Part shown: positions 55,168 through 64,000 of the stretch, piece by piece
Layout of the letters: each line of letters starts with the position of its first letter
Position numbering within the stretch: the first letter of the stretch is position 1
Source of the DNA: Chloropicon primus
Taxonomy: Eukaryota > Chlorophyta > Chloropicophyceae > Chloropicales > Chloropicaceae
Assembly: GCA_023205875.1 (NCBI GenBank)
Contig: CP060764.1
Span: 496,001-560,000, forward strand
Length of the DNA: 64,000 nt
Reading direction: 5' to 3'
The notes under the pieces: generated by a model
What the model saw: only the letters and a program-made list of their open reading frames with translations
What the model was told of the DNA's origin: nothing
Databases searched by the model: none
Position numbers and translations under genes: made by a program

Positions 55168-56661
55168 CTACTGCTCCTCTTCCTCCTCCATCTGCATCAG
55201 GTACTCCCGGTTGTCGTACCTCCAGAAGCCGTTGTAGTCCGAGAGCACGTCCACGAGGGTCTCCTGCACGCTGCTGTCAAGAATGTCTTTCATGGTGATC
55301 ATACCCGGAGTTTCCTGGTTGACCATGTCGAAGATCTCGTCCCTCACGTCCTCCATCCTAATGTCGTTGTACTGGTTGTTCTCCAGATACTTTTCGAACA
55401 CTTCCCTGAAGAAGGAGTGGATTTGGACGTGGGTCAGGTAGCCCTGGCTCTCGAGGTCGAGGACCGTGAAGAAATACTTGAGGGAGATGGGGTCCGACTT
55501 GTCCTTCCACGCGACCATGAAAGTGAGGTAGTCGTTGTAGGACATGCAGCCCCTCTTGCTCTTTCTGGAGGTCTCCATCCGCTTTCTCATCATCAGGACG
55601 GACGACCTCCTCTTCAGGGAAAGCTTGGGAGGCGTCTGATTGCCGTCAACGGCGTTGGGATCGAAAGACGTGACGTGCTCGCCGAAAATCCTCTCCACGA
55701 ATATATCTGTCATCCCAGGCTCAAGCTTCCTGAACTCCTCCTTCGTGATGAAGCCGTCGTTGTCCTGGTCGAGGTTCAGGAACGCCCTGTGCACCTGCTG
55801 CGCCGACTGCAGGGAGAACCAGTTCGACTCGATCTTCTTCATCAGCGGACCTTGGTAAAAGATGTTCATGCTCAGCGTCGGAAGCTCGGTCAGCTGCCTG
55901 AAGGGCCTGCTCCTCAAGATTGACTTGATGCTGAAGCGGTCCGTCGGCCTCACGCGCCTGGACCTGGACAAGTGCACCACGAACTTGTGCAGGGCGATCC
56001 TTTTCCAAGCCGTGCGGAAGCCGCTTTGGGCCAGGGGGACGTCCTGTATCATGTTCTTCTCCACGATCTCGTCGAAGACGGACTCAAGACCCTCCATCGT
56101 GATCATCCCGCTCCCATCCCTGTCGTGGCTCAGAAGCAAAAGCTTGATCTTGAGCCTGAGGTTGCGCTGGCAGATGGCGGTGAAGTAGCACACGGAGCTT
56201 ATCCCGCCGACGGGGTTCCTCCGGAAGGACAAGAACTTGGAGGGCGTGAAGTGAAAGGACAACATCGGGCCAAGCATCTCGAACAGGGTCTCTGCCATGT
56301 TGCACACGCCGGCGTACGTTACGAACTTGTCCTTCGTGTCCGGGTGCTCCTCGCTGTTCTGCACGAGCATGCCCCAAACCCCCTCCAGGTTCCAACCCGA
56401 AAGGATGCGCTCGTTCGACGATTTCACGTACTCGTGTATTGTTGCCAGCTTCACGTGCTTGTCGAAGGTGTCCTCAGTGACTCTGGGCTTGAAGAACGGC
56501 GGTATCTGACCCAGCTTGTCCAACTTTCCCTCCCTCCTTGGAGGTGCCTCGGTCGCCCCCTCGCCGGAGGCTCCGCCCGCTTTCGCGCGAGCTGCGGCCT
56601 TGGCCTTGGCCTCCGCATTGTATTCCTCGAGGGCCAAGGCCCAAGACGGCTTCTCCCCCAT
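55168..56661 (-). CDS. PP2A regulatory subunit B'' of the TONNEAU2/FASS (PPP2R3C) type
   Basis: A 497-residue intronless protein started at the ATG at 56661 (MGEKPSWALALEEY). The B'' fold is clear: IPPFFKPRVTEDTFDKHVKL, then SHDRDGSGMITMEGLESVFD as one EF-hand-like motif and LDQDNDGFITKEEFRKLEPG as another, then YNDYLTFMVAWKDKSDPISL. These calcium-binding loops are intact (DRDGSG, DQDNDG). In plants FASS targets PP2A to cortical microtubules and sets division planes; in animals PPP2R3C acts at centrosomes. An insertion rich in Arg/Lys/Met near 355-385 separates the EF hand from the C-terminal part. Confidence 0.92.
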   Translation of the reverse strand: MGEKPSWALALEEYNAEAKAKAAARAKAGGASGEGATEAPPRREGKLDKLGQIPPFFKPRVTEDTFDKHVKLATIHEYVKSSNERILSGWNLEGVWGMLVQNSEEHPDTKDKFVTYAGVCNMAETLFEMLGPMLSFHFTPSKFLSFRRNPVGGISSVCYFTAICQRNLRLKIKLLLLSHDRDGSGMITMEGLESVFDEIVEKNMIQDVPLAQSGFRTAWKRIALHKFVVHLSRSRRVRPTDRFSIKSILRSRPFRQLTELPTLSMNIFYQGPLMKKIESNWFSLQSAQQVHRAFLNLDQDNDGFITKEEFRKLEPGMTDIFVERIFGEHVTSFDPNAVDGNQTPPKLSLKRRSSVLMMRKRMETSRKSKRGCMSYNDYLTFMVAWKDKSDPISLKYFFTVLDLESQGYLTHVQIHSFFREVFEKYLENNQYNDIRMEDVRDEIFDMVNQETPGMITMKDILDSSVQETLVDVLSDYNGFWRYDNREYLMQMEEEEEQ

Positions 56662-57182
56662 CGTGCCCCCGACTGCCTCCAAAGAGCACCGTCTTCTGCT
56701 CCCTTGCCTTGCCTTCTCACCACCTTGCTTGTGTCACACAACCACCTTTTCGTTCCGAGAAACGAGAACAATATCGGTTCTAGGTATCCAAAGAAAGAGA
56801 TCCAGGGGTAGAGTGAGAAGACTCAATCGGTTCCTCCCTCTCCTCTCTCGGTAGCCTTACCAAAGCGTCCACTTCAAGCTCCTCACCAAGCTCCTCCAAG
56901 CTTCCTCTCGGGAACTGGCATCACTTTTTTTTCAAACTGTCCATGGGATCACGTGACCCAGGTGGTGATCGAGGCGACCAGACACATAGCGGAAAACGAC
57001 GCGGACGCGCGAGGCGGGGCGAGGAGAGACGTTTGCAGAACGATAGATCGTCTCACGATCTTTCGATTGAACGTTCCCTTGGCTCGTTTGACGCCCGATT
57101 GGGTCGGCGACGCACGGATCAGGACAAATTGACCTGGTCACCTGACCTGAGCACGACCCTGTGACGAAGCTGGTGAGAGGGG
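56662..57182. other. FASS-like 5' flank
   Basis: 521 bases with no gene. It continues into the decayed oxidoreductase. Confidence 0.5.
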
Positions 57183-57618
57183 ATGGGTGGTGAGAGAACG
57201 CGGGCCAAGGTTGCCGTCGTTGGTGGAGGCCTCGCCGGGATGATCCACGTTCGATTTCGCGGAGAGGTTGCTGCGGCAGCACCCCCCGCAGATCAACTTC
57301 AAGTTCGTCGAGCAGACCGAAGATTACTTGGACCCCATCCAAGAGGCGCTCTTCTCCGCGTTCTAAGCGCTGGTGGTCAAGTTCGCGACCCCAGAAGCTT
57401 GCCTCGACCGAGCGTCCTATGTGAAGGCCCAGAGGTGGGGGGGCGCCTTCTATTCGAACGCCGACGCGGGGGACATGATGTGCTTCGTAGACCGAGCCAG
57501 GAAGCTGGCGCTGTGCGGGGACTGCTGCGCGCCGAGTTCCACGGCCGAGAACGCGATGCTCAGCGGCGTCGCGGCCGGGAAAGCGATCGCCGAAGCGCTG
57601 GGTAAAACTGCTTTGTGA
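57183..57618 (+). pseudogene. Decayed FAD/NAD(P)-dependent oxidoreductase (amine-oxidase or renalase-like)
   Basis: The start reads a dinucleotide-binding motif (AKVAVVGGGLAG). A different frame from about 57257 reads LLRQHPPQINFKFVEQTEDY, then EALFSAF, then a stop near 57364, and continues with VKFATPEACLDRASYVKAQR and a typical C-terminal FAD segment (ALCGDCCAPS, then GVAAGKAIAEAL) to 57618. At about 145 codons it is a third of a normal flavin amine oxidase. A large internal deletion, a frame change and one stop codon make it a host gene remnant. Codon bias is still strong, so decay is recent. An alternative is a mis-assembled multi-exon gene, but no good splice sites fit. Confidence 0.6.
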
Positions 57619-57717
57619 AATCGAAAAACCTTAAACGTGTTTTTGGTTTTGTTTTTACAATGAAGTCGCACACACACACACGGCAAAAGGATTGTTGAGC
57701 CTCCGCGCGCACATAGT

Positions 57718-58172
57718 TTACTTCATCTCAGCCTTAGCTCCCGCCTCCGCCAGTTGCTTCATGGCGTCCTCGCAGTCCTCCTTCGACCTTCCCTCAAAGA
57801 GAGTGTGTGGCAAGTTGGTGACGGCGTCCTTGGCCTCCTTGAGTCCCAAGCTCGTGAGCGCCCTGACGACCTTAATGCAAGCGATCTTCTTGCTCGCGTC
57901 GGCCTCGGTGATCACGAGGTCGAACTCGGTCTTCTCCTCCGCGGCGGCACCGGCGTCTCCGCCGGCTCCACCGGCTCCTGGAGCGGCAACCATCACCCCA
58001 GCGCTAGCGCTAGCGTCCACTCCGAAGGTCTCCTCAATCTGCTTCACCAAGTCCGCGGCCTCGAGGAGGGTGATCCCCTTGAGCTTCTCCACGATCTCGT
58101 CCGTCACGGCGGAGCGGCAGGCCAGGCTCCTTCGGACGGTCGCCACGCGGGGCGCACGCACCGCGGCAACCT

Positions 58173-58213
<41 letters not shown>

Positions 58214-58498
58214 TTGATGGGATTCCAACAAGCAAGGGAGAAGCCAGAAGAAGACAAACAACCGAAGAGCGCGTGTGAGTGTGAGTGTGCGTGTGGGTGT
58301 GAGAGTGCGGGCGCGCGCGCGTCAGATGATCTGATTTGGCCCGCTCGAGCAGCTTGGAGAGAGGGGGAGGGTCACGGGACCACCAGCACCAGCAGCAACA
58401 AGATGGCGGGTTGGGGCGCCGAGGTCCCCTCTCCTCGTCCGTGAACTTACCTGTGCGGTCCTGACGTTGGTGGTTGGTCTAAGCCTCAAGCTCTTCAT
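57718..58498 (-). CDS. RPL12: Plastid ribosomal protein bL12 (L7/L12), two exons
   Basis: Exons 58451-58498 and 57718-58170 give 166 residues. The join is GCACAG|GTAAGT to GACAG|GTTGCC in phase 0. Residues 1-40 (MKSLRLRPTTNVRTAQVAAV) form a plastid transit peptide rich in Arg/Thr/Val. The N-terminal dimer domain (VEKLKGITLLEAADLVKQIE), the Ala/Gly hinge and the C-terminal domain (KTEFDLVITEADASKKIACI, then LKEAKDAVTNLP) are standard for the ribosomal stalk that recruits translation GTPases. The intron ends in a (GAC)n run instead of a pyrimidine tract. It is divergent to bL35. Confidence 0.93.
58173..58213. repeat. (GTC/GAC)n microsatellite at the bL12 intron 3' end
   Basis: About 13 trinucleotide units that, on the transcribed strand, read GAC and run right up to the 3' splice site. 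Confidence 0.9.
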
Positions 58499-59215
58499 GG
58501 TGGGTTGTCCTTCGCTTCGGGGTCGTGTCTTTGTGGTCTTCACACGCACGGGAATCGTCAGGTCGTGCCGCTCTCTGCCTTGTCTCTGCCGCTTTCTCTC
58601 GCTCTGCGTCGCAGCGCTTCTCGCTTTCGACTTTTGGAAAACTTCGGGTCGCGGTTCCACCAAACGCAAATATCGCACTAAATCGACCCAGCTTTTCTTC
58701 CTTCCTTCCCAAGACCACGTTACCACGTACTTCCTTGAGCCTGGGGTTCCGATTATTCTTGAATTCTGGTGTGTAGAGGATTCGAGTTTTGGAAATGTTG
58801 ATTTTGTTCACATTTGAACCAAATCTCGTGGTTCTTATCGCGACGCCGCAATCCGCTCTTGAATCTCCCCTCAAGACCGGTTTAGCACTCTCCCCAAATG
58901 GATAATGTTCCCACTCCTTCGGAGCCTCAAATTTTATCCGATAACTCGAGAGAGAGAGAGAGAGCCGCGCGAGGCGAAGCACGAGAACGAGATTGTCAAG
59001 AACATTGCATTGTTCTGTCCTCTCCCACGACGACGACGAGAGAGGGGCTAGGCCAAGGTGAGTGCGCCACGAACACGAGGAGGGCGTCCTGCTGTCGCGA
59101 AACCACCCCTCCGCTCTCGCTCTCCACCGTCGTCAAGGCGAGGGGAGGTGGACCCAACCCACCACGCAACCCGGCGCGGGACTGAACTGACAAACGACGA
59201 CGGCACCACTCCTCT

Positions 59216-59250
<35 letters not shown>

Positions 59251-59405
59251 TTCCTCTTCTTCTCCGCGCTTGTTTTTGTCGTCGTTGCTGCTGCTGCTTG
59301 CGAAAACGGCCCAACCCAACAACCTAAAGTAGTAGCGATCATTCATCGATACGACTCGTATCGAACCAAGGCAGAAACATCAACCGTCATTCATCATCAA
59401 TATTC
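58499..59405. promoter_or_regulatory. Shared divergent promoter of plastid bL12 and bL35 genes
   Basis: A 907-base region between two plastid ribosomal protein genes. The two-part element found between eL13 and uS9 recurs in the same order and orientation: GACTTTTGGAAAACTTCGGG at 58629-58648 and a second part at 58778-58818. A (TTC)n run lies at 59211-59263. Confidence 0.6.
59211..59263. repeat. (TTC)n microsatellite
   Basis: Interrupted TTC/CTC trinucleotide run about 140 bases upstream of the bL35 start codon. Confidence 0.85.
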
Positions 59406-59840
59406 ATGGCGTCGAGTAGTGCGGTGACGAGGGCGATGAGAGGGCTTGCGGTGGGCGGGCCGCGCAGGGTCGCCAGGGCGCCCAGGAACGCCAGGGCTGC
59501 CCGCGCCCCCCGTGGAAGCCTCGCTCCCTCGGCCTTGGGCTCCAAGGCCGCCGTGTCGAGCGTGGCCAGCCTCGGGGTGGTGGACTCCCCCGCGCGCGTG
59601 GAGGCCCCCACGAGGGAGGTGACGACGAGCAAGTACAAGCTGAAGACGAGGAAGGCGGCCGCGAAGCGGTTCAAGGTGACAGGAAACGGCAAGGTGCTGC
59701 GAAGGAAGCAGGGAAAGCAGCACTTGAACACCAAGAAGAACGCCAAGAGGAAGCGTTTCCTCAGCGCTCCGGCCGTGGTCGAGAAGAGCGACATCCCCAA
59801 CATCAAGGGGAGCATGCCGCTTCACAAGATCAAGGGCTGA
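59406..59840 (+). CDS. RPL35: Plastid ribosomal protein bL35
   Basis: A 144-residue intronless protein. The first 75 residues (MASSSAVTRAMRGLAVGGPR) are an Arg/Ala-rich plastid transit peptide. The mature part is a full bL35 of about 65 residues: YKLKTRKAAAKRFKVTGNGK, then VLRRKQGKQHLNTKKN, then KRKRFLSAPAVVEKSD. bL35 is a bacterial-type large-subunit protein present in plastid ribosomes. TGTAA follows about 40 bases after the stop. Confidence 0.94.
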   Translation: MASSSAVTRAMRGLAVGGPRRVARAPRNARAARAPRGSLAPSALGSKAAVSSVASLGVVDSPARVEAPTREVTTSKYKLKTRKAAAKRFKVTGNGKVLRRKQGKQHLNTKKNAKRKRFLSAPAVVEKSDIPNIKGSMPLHKIKG

Positions 59841-59879
59841 GCCTCACGAACTCTATAAAAGAGTGGGGGCGACGGGCAT

Positions 59880-59884
59880 TGTAA
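59880..59884 (+). terminator. TGTAA poly(A) signal of the bL35 gene
   Basis: TGTAA about 40 bases after the bL35 stop codon. Confidence 0.55.
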
Positions 59885-59978
59885 CACTATTCTTTCACAC
59901 AATTCCAAAACAAGAAAAGAACACGAGAGAGAGAGAGAGAGAGAGACGCGTGCTTATCTCGTGTGTGTTGTTTTATTA

Positions 59979-60002
59979 CGATACGATACGATACGATACG
60001 AA
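59979..60002. repeat. (GATAC)n pentanucleotide repeat
   Basis: Four to five tandem copies between the convergent bL35 and CHD genes. Confidence 0.85.
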
Positions 60003-60029
60003 ACAGACCTCTCTCCGCGGTCGTTTGAT

Positions 60030-63000
60030 TTACAGCTGCCTCTGCGCGTTGAAGGCGTTGAAGGGGGGGCTGAGGTACGCGTTGCTCAAGGGGGGCGTCG
60101 CGGTCGCGGTCGCGGTCGTGGTCTCCCCGCCGGCGGCGCCACTGTTGGCTTGGTTCCCATTCCTGATCATCTGGTTGATGTCCATGATCAGGGCGTTCCC
60201 GTTCAGCGCGCTGAGCCCCGCGAGGGCCCCTCCTCCGGTTTGCCCCGCGAGCTGGCGCAAATTGGATTGGTAGCTCATCATCTGCTGCACCGGGTTCATC
60301 AGGGGCTGCCCCGCTCCCCCGTAGGGGGGGAGCGAGAACATCGGCAGGGAGAAGGGCACCGTGGAGACGTTCAGTGGCCGGAAAGCCATGGTGGGCGTCT
60401 GCGGAAGCAAGCTTCCAATCGGGTGACCGCCACCGCCACCGCCACCGCCGCCCGTGGCGGAGGCGGGGGGGAGGCGAACGCTCTCCGAGACGATGACGCA
60501 ATCATTGTCGTCGTCACCGCCGTCGTCGTCGTCCTTCGAGGCAGCGCCAGCAATATTCGTGTTCCCTCCCGCGGTCTTCTCGTGCACGATGACAGGCTCG
60601 TCGTCCTCCTCCTCGGCCCGACCCAGCGCCGCCCTCGCCTTCCTCAGCCCCTTGTCCCTGGAATAGCTCGCCCTCAGCTTCTTCGCGTGCCTCCTGACCC
60701 TGCACATGATCCAGTTGGGCCTCATCCTGGGGTCGGGAACTAACTTCGACATGAGCTCGACGTACATGAGGGTCTCGTCCTCCGCGATGCTCTTCCACGA
60801 CCCATACCCGTGCTTCAGCACCCCCTCCAGCACGGAAACGTCGTGCTCTGGCGTCCAGCCAGCCTCCGCCAGTCCCGCGTTTGGACGGAAGGGCACCAAA
60901 TCAAAGACGTGCGTCCTCTTCACATCCCCCCCTTCCCTCGCATTGTTCTTGCTCTCCTCCACCTTGAGCTTGATCAGGTGCAGGTCAGCTATCCTCGTGG
61001 CGATGGCCTCCCTGTTGCCGTCCACGTGTATGGATTCCTTGACGAAAGTTGTATGAGCTTCCGAGTACTCGAATTCGTCCTCGTTCATCATCAAGTATTT
61101 CATGAAGAAGACTTTGTACGCCTCGACCTCATCCGCGGACTTGGCGGGCAGGGCGTACAAGAAATTCCTGTACTCGTCCTGCTCGTCAAAGCCAAACCTC
61201 ATCAGAGTACTGTAATACCGCTTGCGCTCACTCTTACTGAAGGTCTTCAAGTTCTGAAAATCTTCGATCGCTCCGTCACTGAGAGGGCGGTGGGGAAGAA
61301 CCCCCGCATCCTTCTTGACTGCACCCTTGGCCTTGGATTCACCGCTCTCCTCCTCCTCCTCCGTAGAAGACTCCTCAGAAGATGACGGGTCGTACTCTTG
61401 ATCGTACATTCCTTTAGGCTGGTCCTCACTCGTGGACCCTCCCCCTCTGCCCCTTTTGGGGGAGGGAGCCTCGTTCATCCAGTCCACGACCGCCTGGTCA
61501 AGCCTTCTCTTCTCCCTCTTGCCCTTTCCAAGCTCCTCTTCTGTGGCCGCTTCCTTCGGCATGTCTTGAAAGACGTCCTCCCAGAAATTGCCTTCTTGGA
61601 TCTCGAAATTGGCCACCTTGAAGGCTTGCAGGTGCTGACTCTCCTTGACTTTCTGCTCATCGTCGTCGTCGCCCTGTTCCCAGGCGAGTCTCCTGTCGAG
61701 AAGCTTGTCCAGAGCCGCGTCATCGTAGTAGACCCCCTTCCCCTTGTTGCCTCCCTCCCTGCCAGCATCGATCTCCCTCTGCGCAGTGGTGCTCTTTCCT
61801 TGGCCTTTGAAGCCGTCCTTGCCCGCCGCCTCCGGAGAGGAGCAGTCTTCCTCCTTCTGGAAAAGTTCCGAGACGCCATACTTGAGCACATCGTCGATTT
61901 CCTCCTGCTTCATCGTTTGCTCCTTGCCCCCCTTGCTCACCACCAGGTGTTCCAGAACCATCTTTCTCTTCGCCACTTCAACCATCCTCTCCTCAACCGT
62001 CGCGCGAGTGACCAGTCTATAGATCATGACCTCCTTGGATTGCCCTAGCCTGTGAGCTCGGGCCTGAGCTTGAATGTCATTGTGGGGGTTCCAATCCGAG
62101 TCGAAGATGATGACCGTGTCAGCAGTTGCGAGATTGATGCCCAGGCCACCGGCTTTCGTGGACAGGAGGAACACCGAATACTTTCCATCCTTGTCAGAGT
62201 TGAAAGTGTCCACAGCTTTTTGCCTTTCCTTTCCTTTTACGCTGCCGTCCAAAAGCAGGGGCTCAATGCCCTTTATTTCCAACCACTCCTGCACCATGTC
62301 AAGGACCAGCACAAACTGGGAGTAGATCAACACCCGGTGGCCACCCTTGAAGAGCTTCTCTAGCATCCTCTCCAGCAGCTCGAGTTTCCCCGACCTCTTG
62401 GTGAAAGTCTCTATCCTCCTCTTCGACAGGGTGTTGAAGTTCTTCGTGATCAGAGACGGGTGCTGACAGCATTTTCGAAGGTCCATCAAAAGGTTCTTCA
62501 GGCCGCTGACTTTGGTCTTACTCTTGCTTGACAGCAGCTGAAAGTTCTCCATCAAGAGGGCCTTGTACACATCCTTCTGCTCGTGGCTCATTTCAACCAG
62601 AACGATCTGCTCCTTTTTCGGAGGAAGCTGCTTGAGGACGTCGCGTTTCATCCGCCGCAGGAGGTGAGGTTTCAGCAGCTTGTGGAGCTCCTCAATCTGA
62701 TCCTCGGTGCTGATGTCCGAAAAATCCTCCAGGAACTCGTCCACCTGGTTGTAGCTGAACTTCTTCGGATCAATGAAGTGCATCAGCATGAACAGCTCCT
62801 CAAGGTTGTTCTGCAGAGGCGTGCCGGTTAAAATCACCCTCTGCTCGCAACTGAACCTTGTCAGCGCCCCGAAGAGCTTTGAAGCCCTATTTTTCAGGCG
62901 GTGCCCCTCATCTATGATCATGCTCCCGTATTCCAGCTTGCCTAGCTCGCTCCCGCCCTGAAGGACCATCTCGTACGTCGTCAAGATGAGATGAACCTTC

Positions 63001-64000
63001 ACCCGGCGGCTCAGGGGAACCTTCTTGCCAACCGCATGAGCGCTGGCGAATTCGTGCTTGTATATGACTTTCCTGTCTTCCGCGTTCCCCGAGTAATTCA
63101 CGACGTTCAAGTGAGGTGCCCACTGCTCGGCCTCCCTCTGCCAGTTCAAAATCGTTGACAGCGGCGCTACCACGAGGTGCGGCCTCGCGCACCCCCTTGA
63201 CACGAGAGAAGCCACCAGAGATAGCGCCTGCACCGTTTTGCCCAAACCCATTTCGTCGCCCAGTATCACGTTCTGCCCGGTCTGCCACGAGAACTCCAGC
63301 CAGTTCAGGCCCTCCAGCTGGTAAGCGTAGAGCTCGTTCTTGTCGTCCCCTATCTTCAGGAAATCTGGCGTGGCCTCGTATTTTTGGAACGCAGACCTCT
63401 TCTTGATCGACCCGAATTTGCACAAAGAGAACGGGTCCTTCTTCCTCGTTCCCAGAACCCCCTTCGCGAGCTCGTAAATCGGCTTTCTTTCCCTCCAAGC
63501 CTTCAAAGCAGCTTCGAAACCGACTCCTTTCTGCCGGCAAAACTCGACCTCCTCCCAGGTCGCTTCCCCGTAAGGGAGCCCCTTCCACTTGACGTAGAAC
63601 TGCTCCACCTCTGTGTTCTTGTTGAACTTTCTGCCGATCACCCTTTCGACCGTGATGAAGTCGGGGTCGAAACCCATCGCAAAGGCGCTGCCTGGGTCTT
63701 CGCCCTTTCCCTTTCCGTTCTTCTCCCGAAAGCTCTTCAGCTTGGACCTCAAGCTGATCTGCGCCCTCGAGTAACCCTCCTCTTTTCGAGCGCAGGCCCT
63801 CTCCACCTCCGCCTCCGGCTCCCACGTGGTGTGCAGGTACGACAGATCCTTCCATCGCACCTGAAGCTCCCTCTTGTACCCCCCGTCCTCCCCCTCCTGC
63901 GTCTGCCTCGAGCTCAGGATCTGCTGTATGTCCGTGTAGTCCGTTTCCTTTTCTCCCGAAGACTCTGTCGTCGTCGTGCCCAAGGACTCGCTCTCCGAAC
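60030..64000 (-). CDS. CHD-type chromatin remodeler, 5' end beyond the window
   Basis: About 1320 residues are visible and the frame runs off the right edge without an in-frame ATG, so the N-terminus is missing. Two chromodomains come first (KRELQVRWKDLSYLHTTWEP; then QFYVKWKGLPYGEATWEEVE). The SNF2 ATPase follows (LGDEMGLGKTVQALSLVASL, DEGH in MIIDEGHRLKNRA) and the helicase C half (AHRLGQSKEVMIYRLVTRAT). C-terminal to this are an acidic stretch and SANT-SLIDE-like helices (AGWTPEHDVSVLEGVLKHGY). The tail is Gly/Asn/Met-rich. No PHD finger is seen in the visible part, so the CHD1 or plant CHD5-like group is possible. It slides nucleosomes using ATP in the nucleus. Confidence 0.92.
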   Translation of the reverse strand, partial: SESESLGTTTTESSGEKETDYTDIQQILSSRQTQEGEDGGYKRELQVRWKDLSYLHTTWEPEAEVERACARKEEGYSRAQISLRSKLKSFREKNGKGKGEDPGSAFAMGFDPDFITVERVIGRKFNKNTEVEQFYVKWKGLPYGEATWEEVEFCRQKGVGFEAALKAWRERKPIYELAKGVLGTRKKDPFSLCKFGSIKKRSAFQKYEATPDFLKIGDDKNELYAYQLEGLNWLEFSWQTGQNVILGDEMGLGKTVQALSLVASLVSRGCARPHLVVAPLSTILNWQREAEQWAPHLNVVNYSGNAEDRKVIYKHEFASAHAVGKKVPLSRRVKVHLILTTYEMVLQGGSELGKLEYGSMIIDEGHRLKNRASKLFGALTRFSCEQRVILTGTPLQNNLEELFMLMHFIDPKKFSYNQVDEFLEDFSDISTEDQIEELHKLLKPHLLRRMKRDVLKQLPPKKEQIVLVEMSHEQKDVYKALLMENFQLLSSKSKTKVSGLKNLLMDLRKCCQHPSLITKNFNTLSKRRIETFTKRSGKLELLERMLEKLFKGGHRVLIYSQFVLVLDMVQEWLEIKGIEPLLLDGSVKGKERQKAVDTFNSDKDGKYSVFLLSTKAGGLGINLATADTVIIFDSDWNPHNDIQAQARAHRLGQSKEVMIYRLVTRATVEERMVEVAKRKMVLEHLVVSKGGKEQTMKQEEIDDVLKYGVSELFQKEEDCSSPEAAGKDGFKGQGKSTTAQREIDAGREGGNKGKGVYYDDAALDKLLDRRLAWEQGDDDDEQKVKESQHLQAFKVANFEIQEGNFWEDVFQDMPKEAATEEELGKGKREKRRLDQAVVDWMNEAPSPKRGRGGGSTSEDQPKGMYDQEYDPSSSEESSTEEEEESGESKAKGAVKKDAGVLPHRPLSDGAIEDFQNLKTFSKSERKRYYSTLMRFGFDEQDEYRNFLYALPAKSADEVEAYKVFFMKYLMMNEDEFEYSEAHTTFVKESIHVDGNREAIATRIADLHLIKLKVEESKNNAREGGDVKRTHVFDLVPFRPNAGLAEAGWTPEHDVSVLEGVLKHGYGSWKSIAEDETLMYVELMSKLVPDPRMRPNWIMCRVRRHAKKLRASYSRDKGLRKARAALGRAEEEDDEPVIVHEKTAGGNTNIAGAASKDDDDGGDDDNDCVIVSESVRLPPASATGGGGGGGGGHPIGSLLPQTPTMAFRPLNVSTVPFSLPMFSLPPYGGAGQPLMNPVQQMMSYQSNLRQLAGQTGGGALAGLSALNGNALIMDINQMIRNGNQANSGAAGGETTTATATATPPLSNAYLSPPFNAFNAQRQL

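Noticed and set aside
1-64000. Transposons, retroelements or virus-like elements
   Set aside because: I saw no transposase, reverse transcriptase, integrase, capsid-like gene or terminal repeats anywhere in the window.

Overview
The window looks like nuclear DNA of a compact green-algal genome, probably a small marine chlorophyte. The taxonomic call is inference. The supporting signs are: nuclear genes for plastid ribosomal proteins bL12 and bL35; a plant-type AP2 transcription factor; a plant-type tweety-like membrane protein; an arginine deiminase of the form known in green algae; a PP2A B'' subunit of the TONNEAU2/FASS type; and TGTAA, the chlorophyte poly(A) signal, just after several stop codons. 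Genes are packed head-to-head and tail-to-tail. Most lack introns. Those with introns have one or two short ones with GTGAGT/GTAAGT donors and CAG or TAG acceptors. Coding sequence is rich in G/C at third positions. I count 29 protein genes, one broken gene and one orphan coding-like exon. I saw no transposon, virus-like element, CRISPR array or convincing whole tRNA.

Layout. 0.5-5.5 kb: four-span membrane protein, Mei2-like RNA-binding protein, PP2C phosphatase. 6-11 kb: orphan exon, peroxiredoxin, Bet1-like SNARE, S28 peptidase. 11.7-18.2 kb: GH2 glycosidase, IQ/coiled-coil protein, membrane-anchored PstS-like phosphate-binding protein. 18.3-27.2 kb: a divergent pair of homeodomain genes (one tiny and degenerate), arginine deiminase, tweety-like protein, AP2 factor. 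27.3-32.7 kb: a CUE-like/FYR/U-box protein and a MYND-SET protein fused to a 2-oxoglutarate oxygenase. 32.9-35.3 kb: divergent ribosomal genes eL13 and uS9. 35.4-44.4 kb: Rad5-like translocase, 2OG oxygenase, SDR, amidase, and an SPX domain fused to an FCP/SCP-type phosphatase. 44.5-56.7 kb: acyl-CoA-binding-like protein, IQ/WW protein, putative zincin, SCAPER-like protein, cytochrome b561, INO80 subunit C/Ies6, FASS-like B'' subunit. 57-64 kb: a decayed FAD oxidoreductase, divergent plastid bL12/bL35, and a CHD remodeler cut by the right edge.

Themes. Chromatin and DNA repair are prominent (CHD, INO80C, Rad5, FYR/U-box, MYND-SET/2OG). So are phosphate handling (PstS-like, SPX-phosphatase) and cilium or microtubule proteins (IQ coiled coil, IQ/WW, SCAPER, FASS). 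The most novel items are the three domain fusions and two families of shared promoter motifs. One motif family has CTTTCGAAAG at its core and lies near at least six genes. The other is a two-part element found in both divergent ribosomal-protein promoters.
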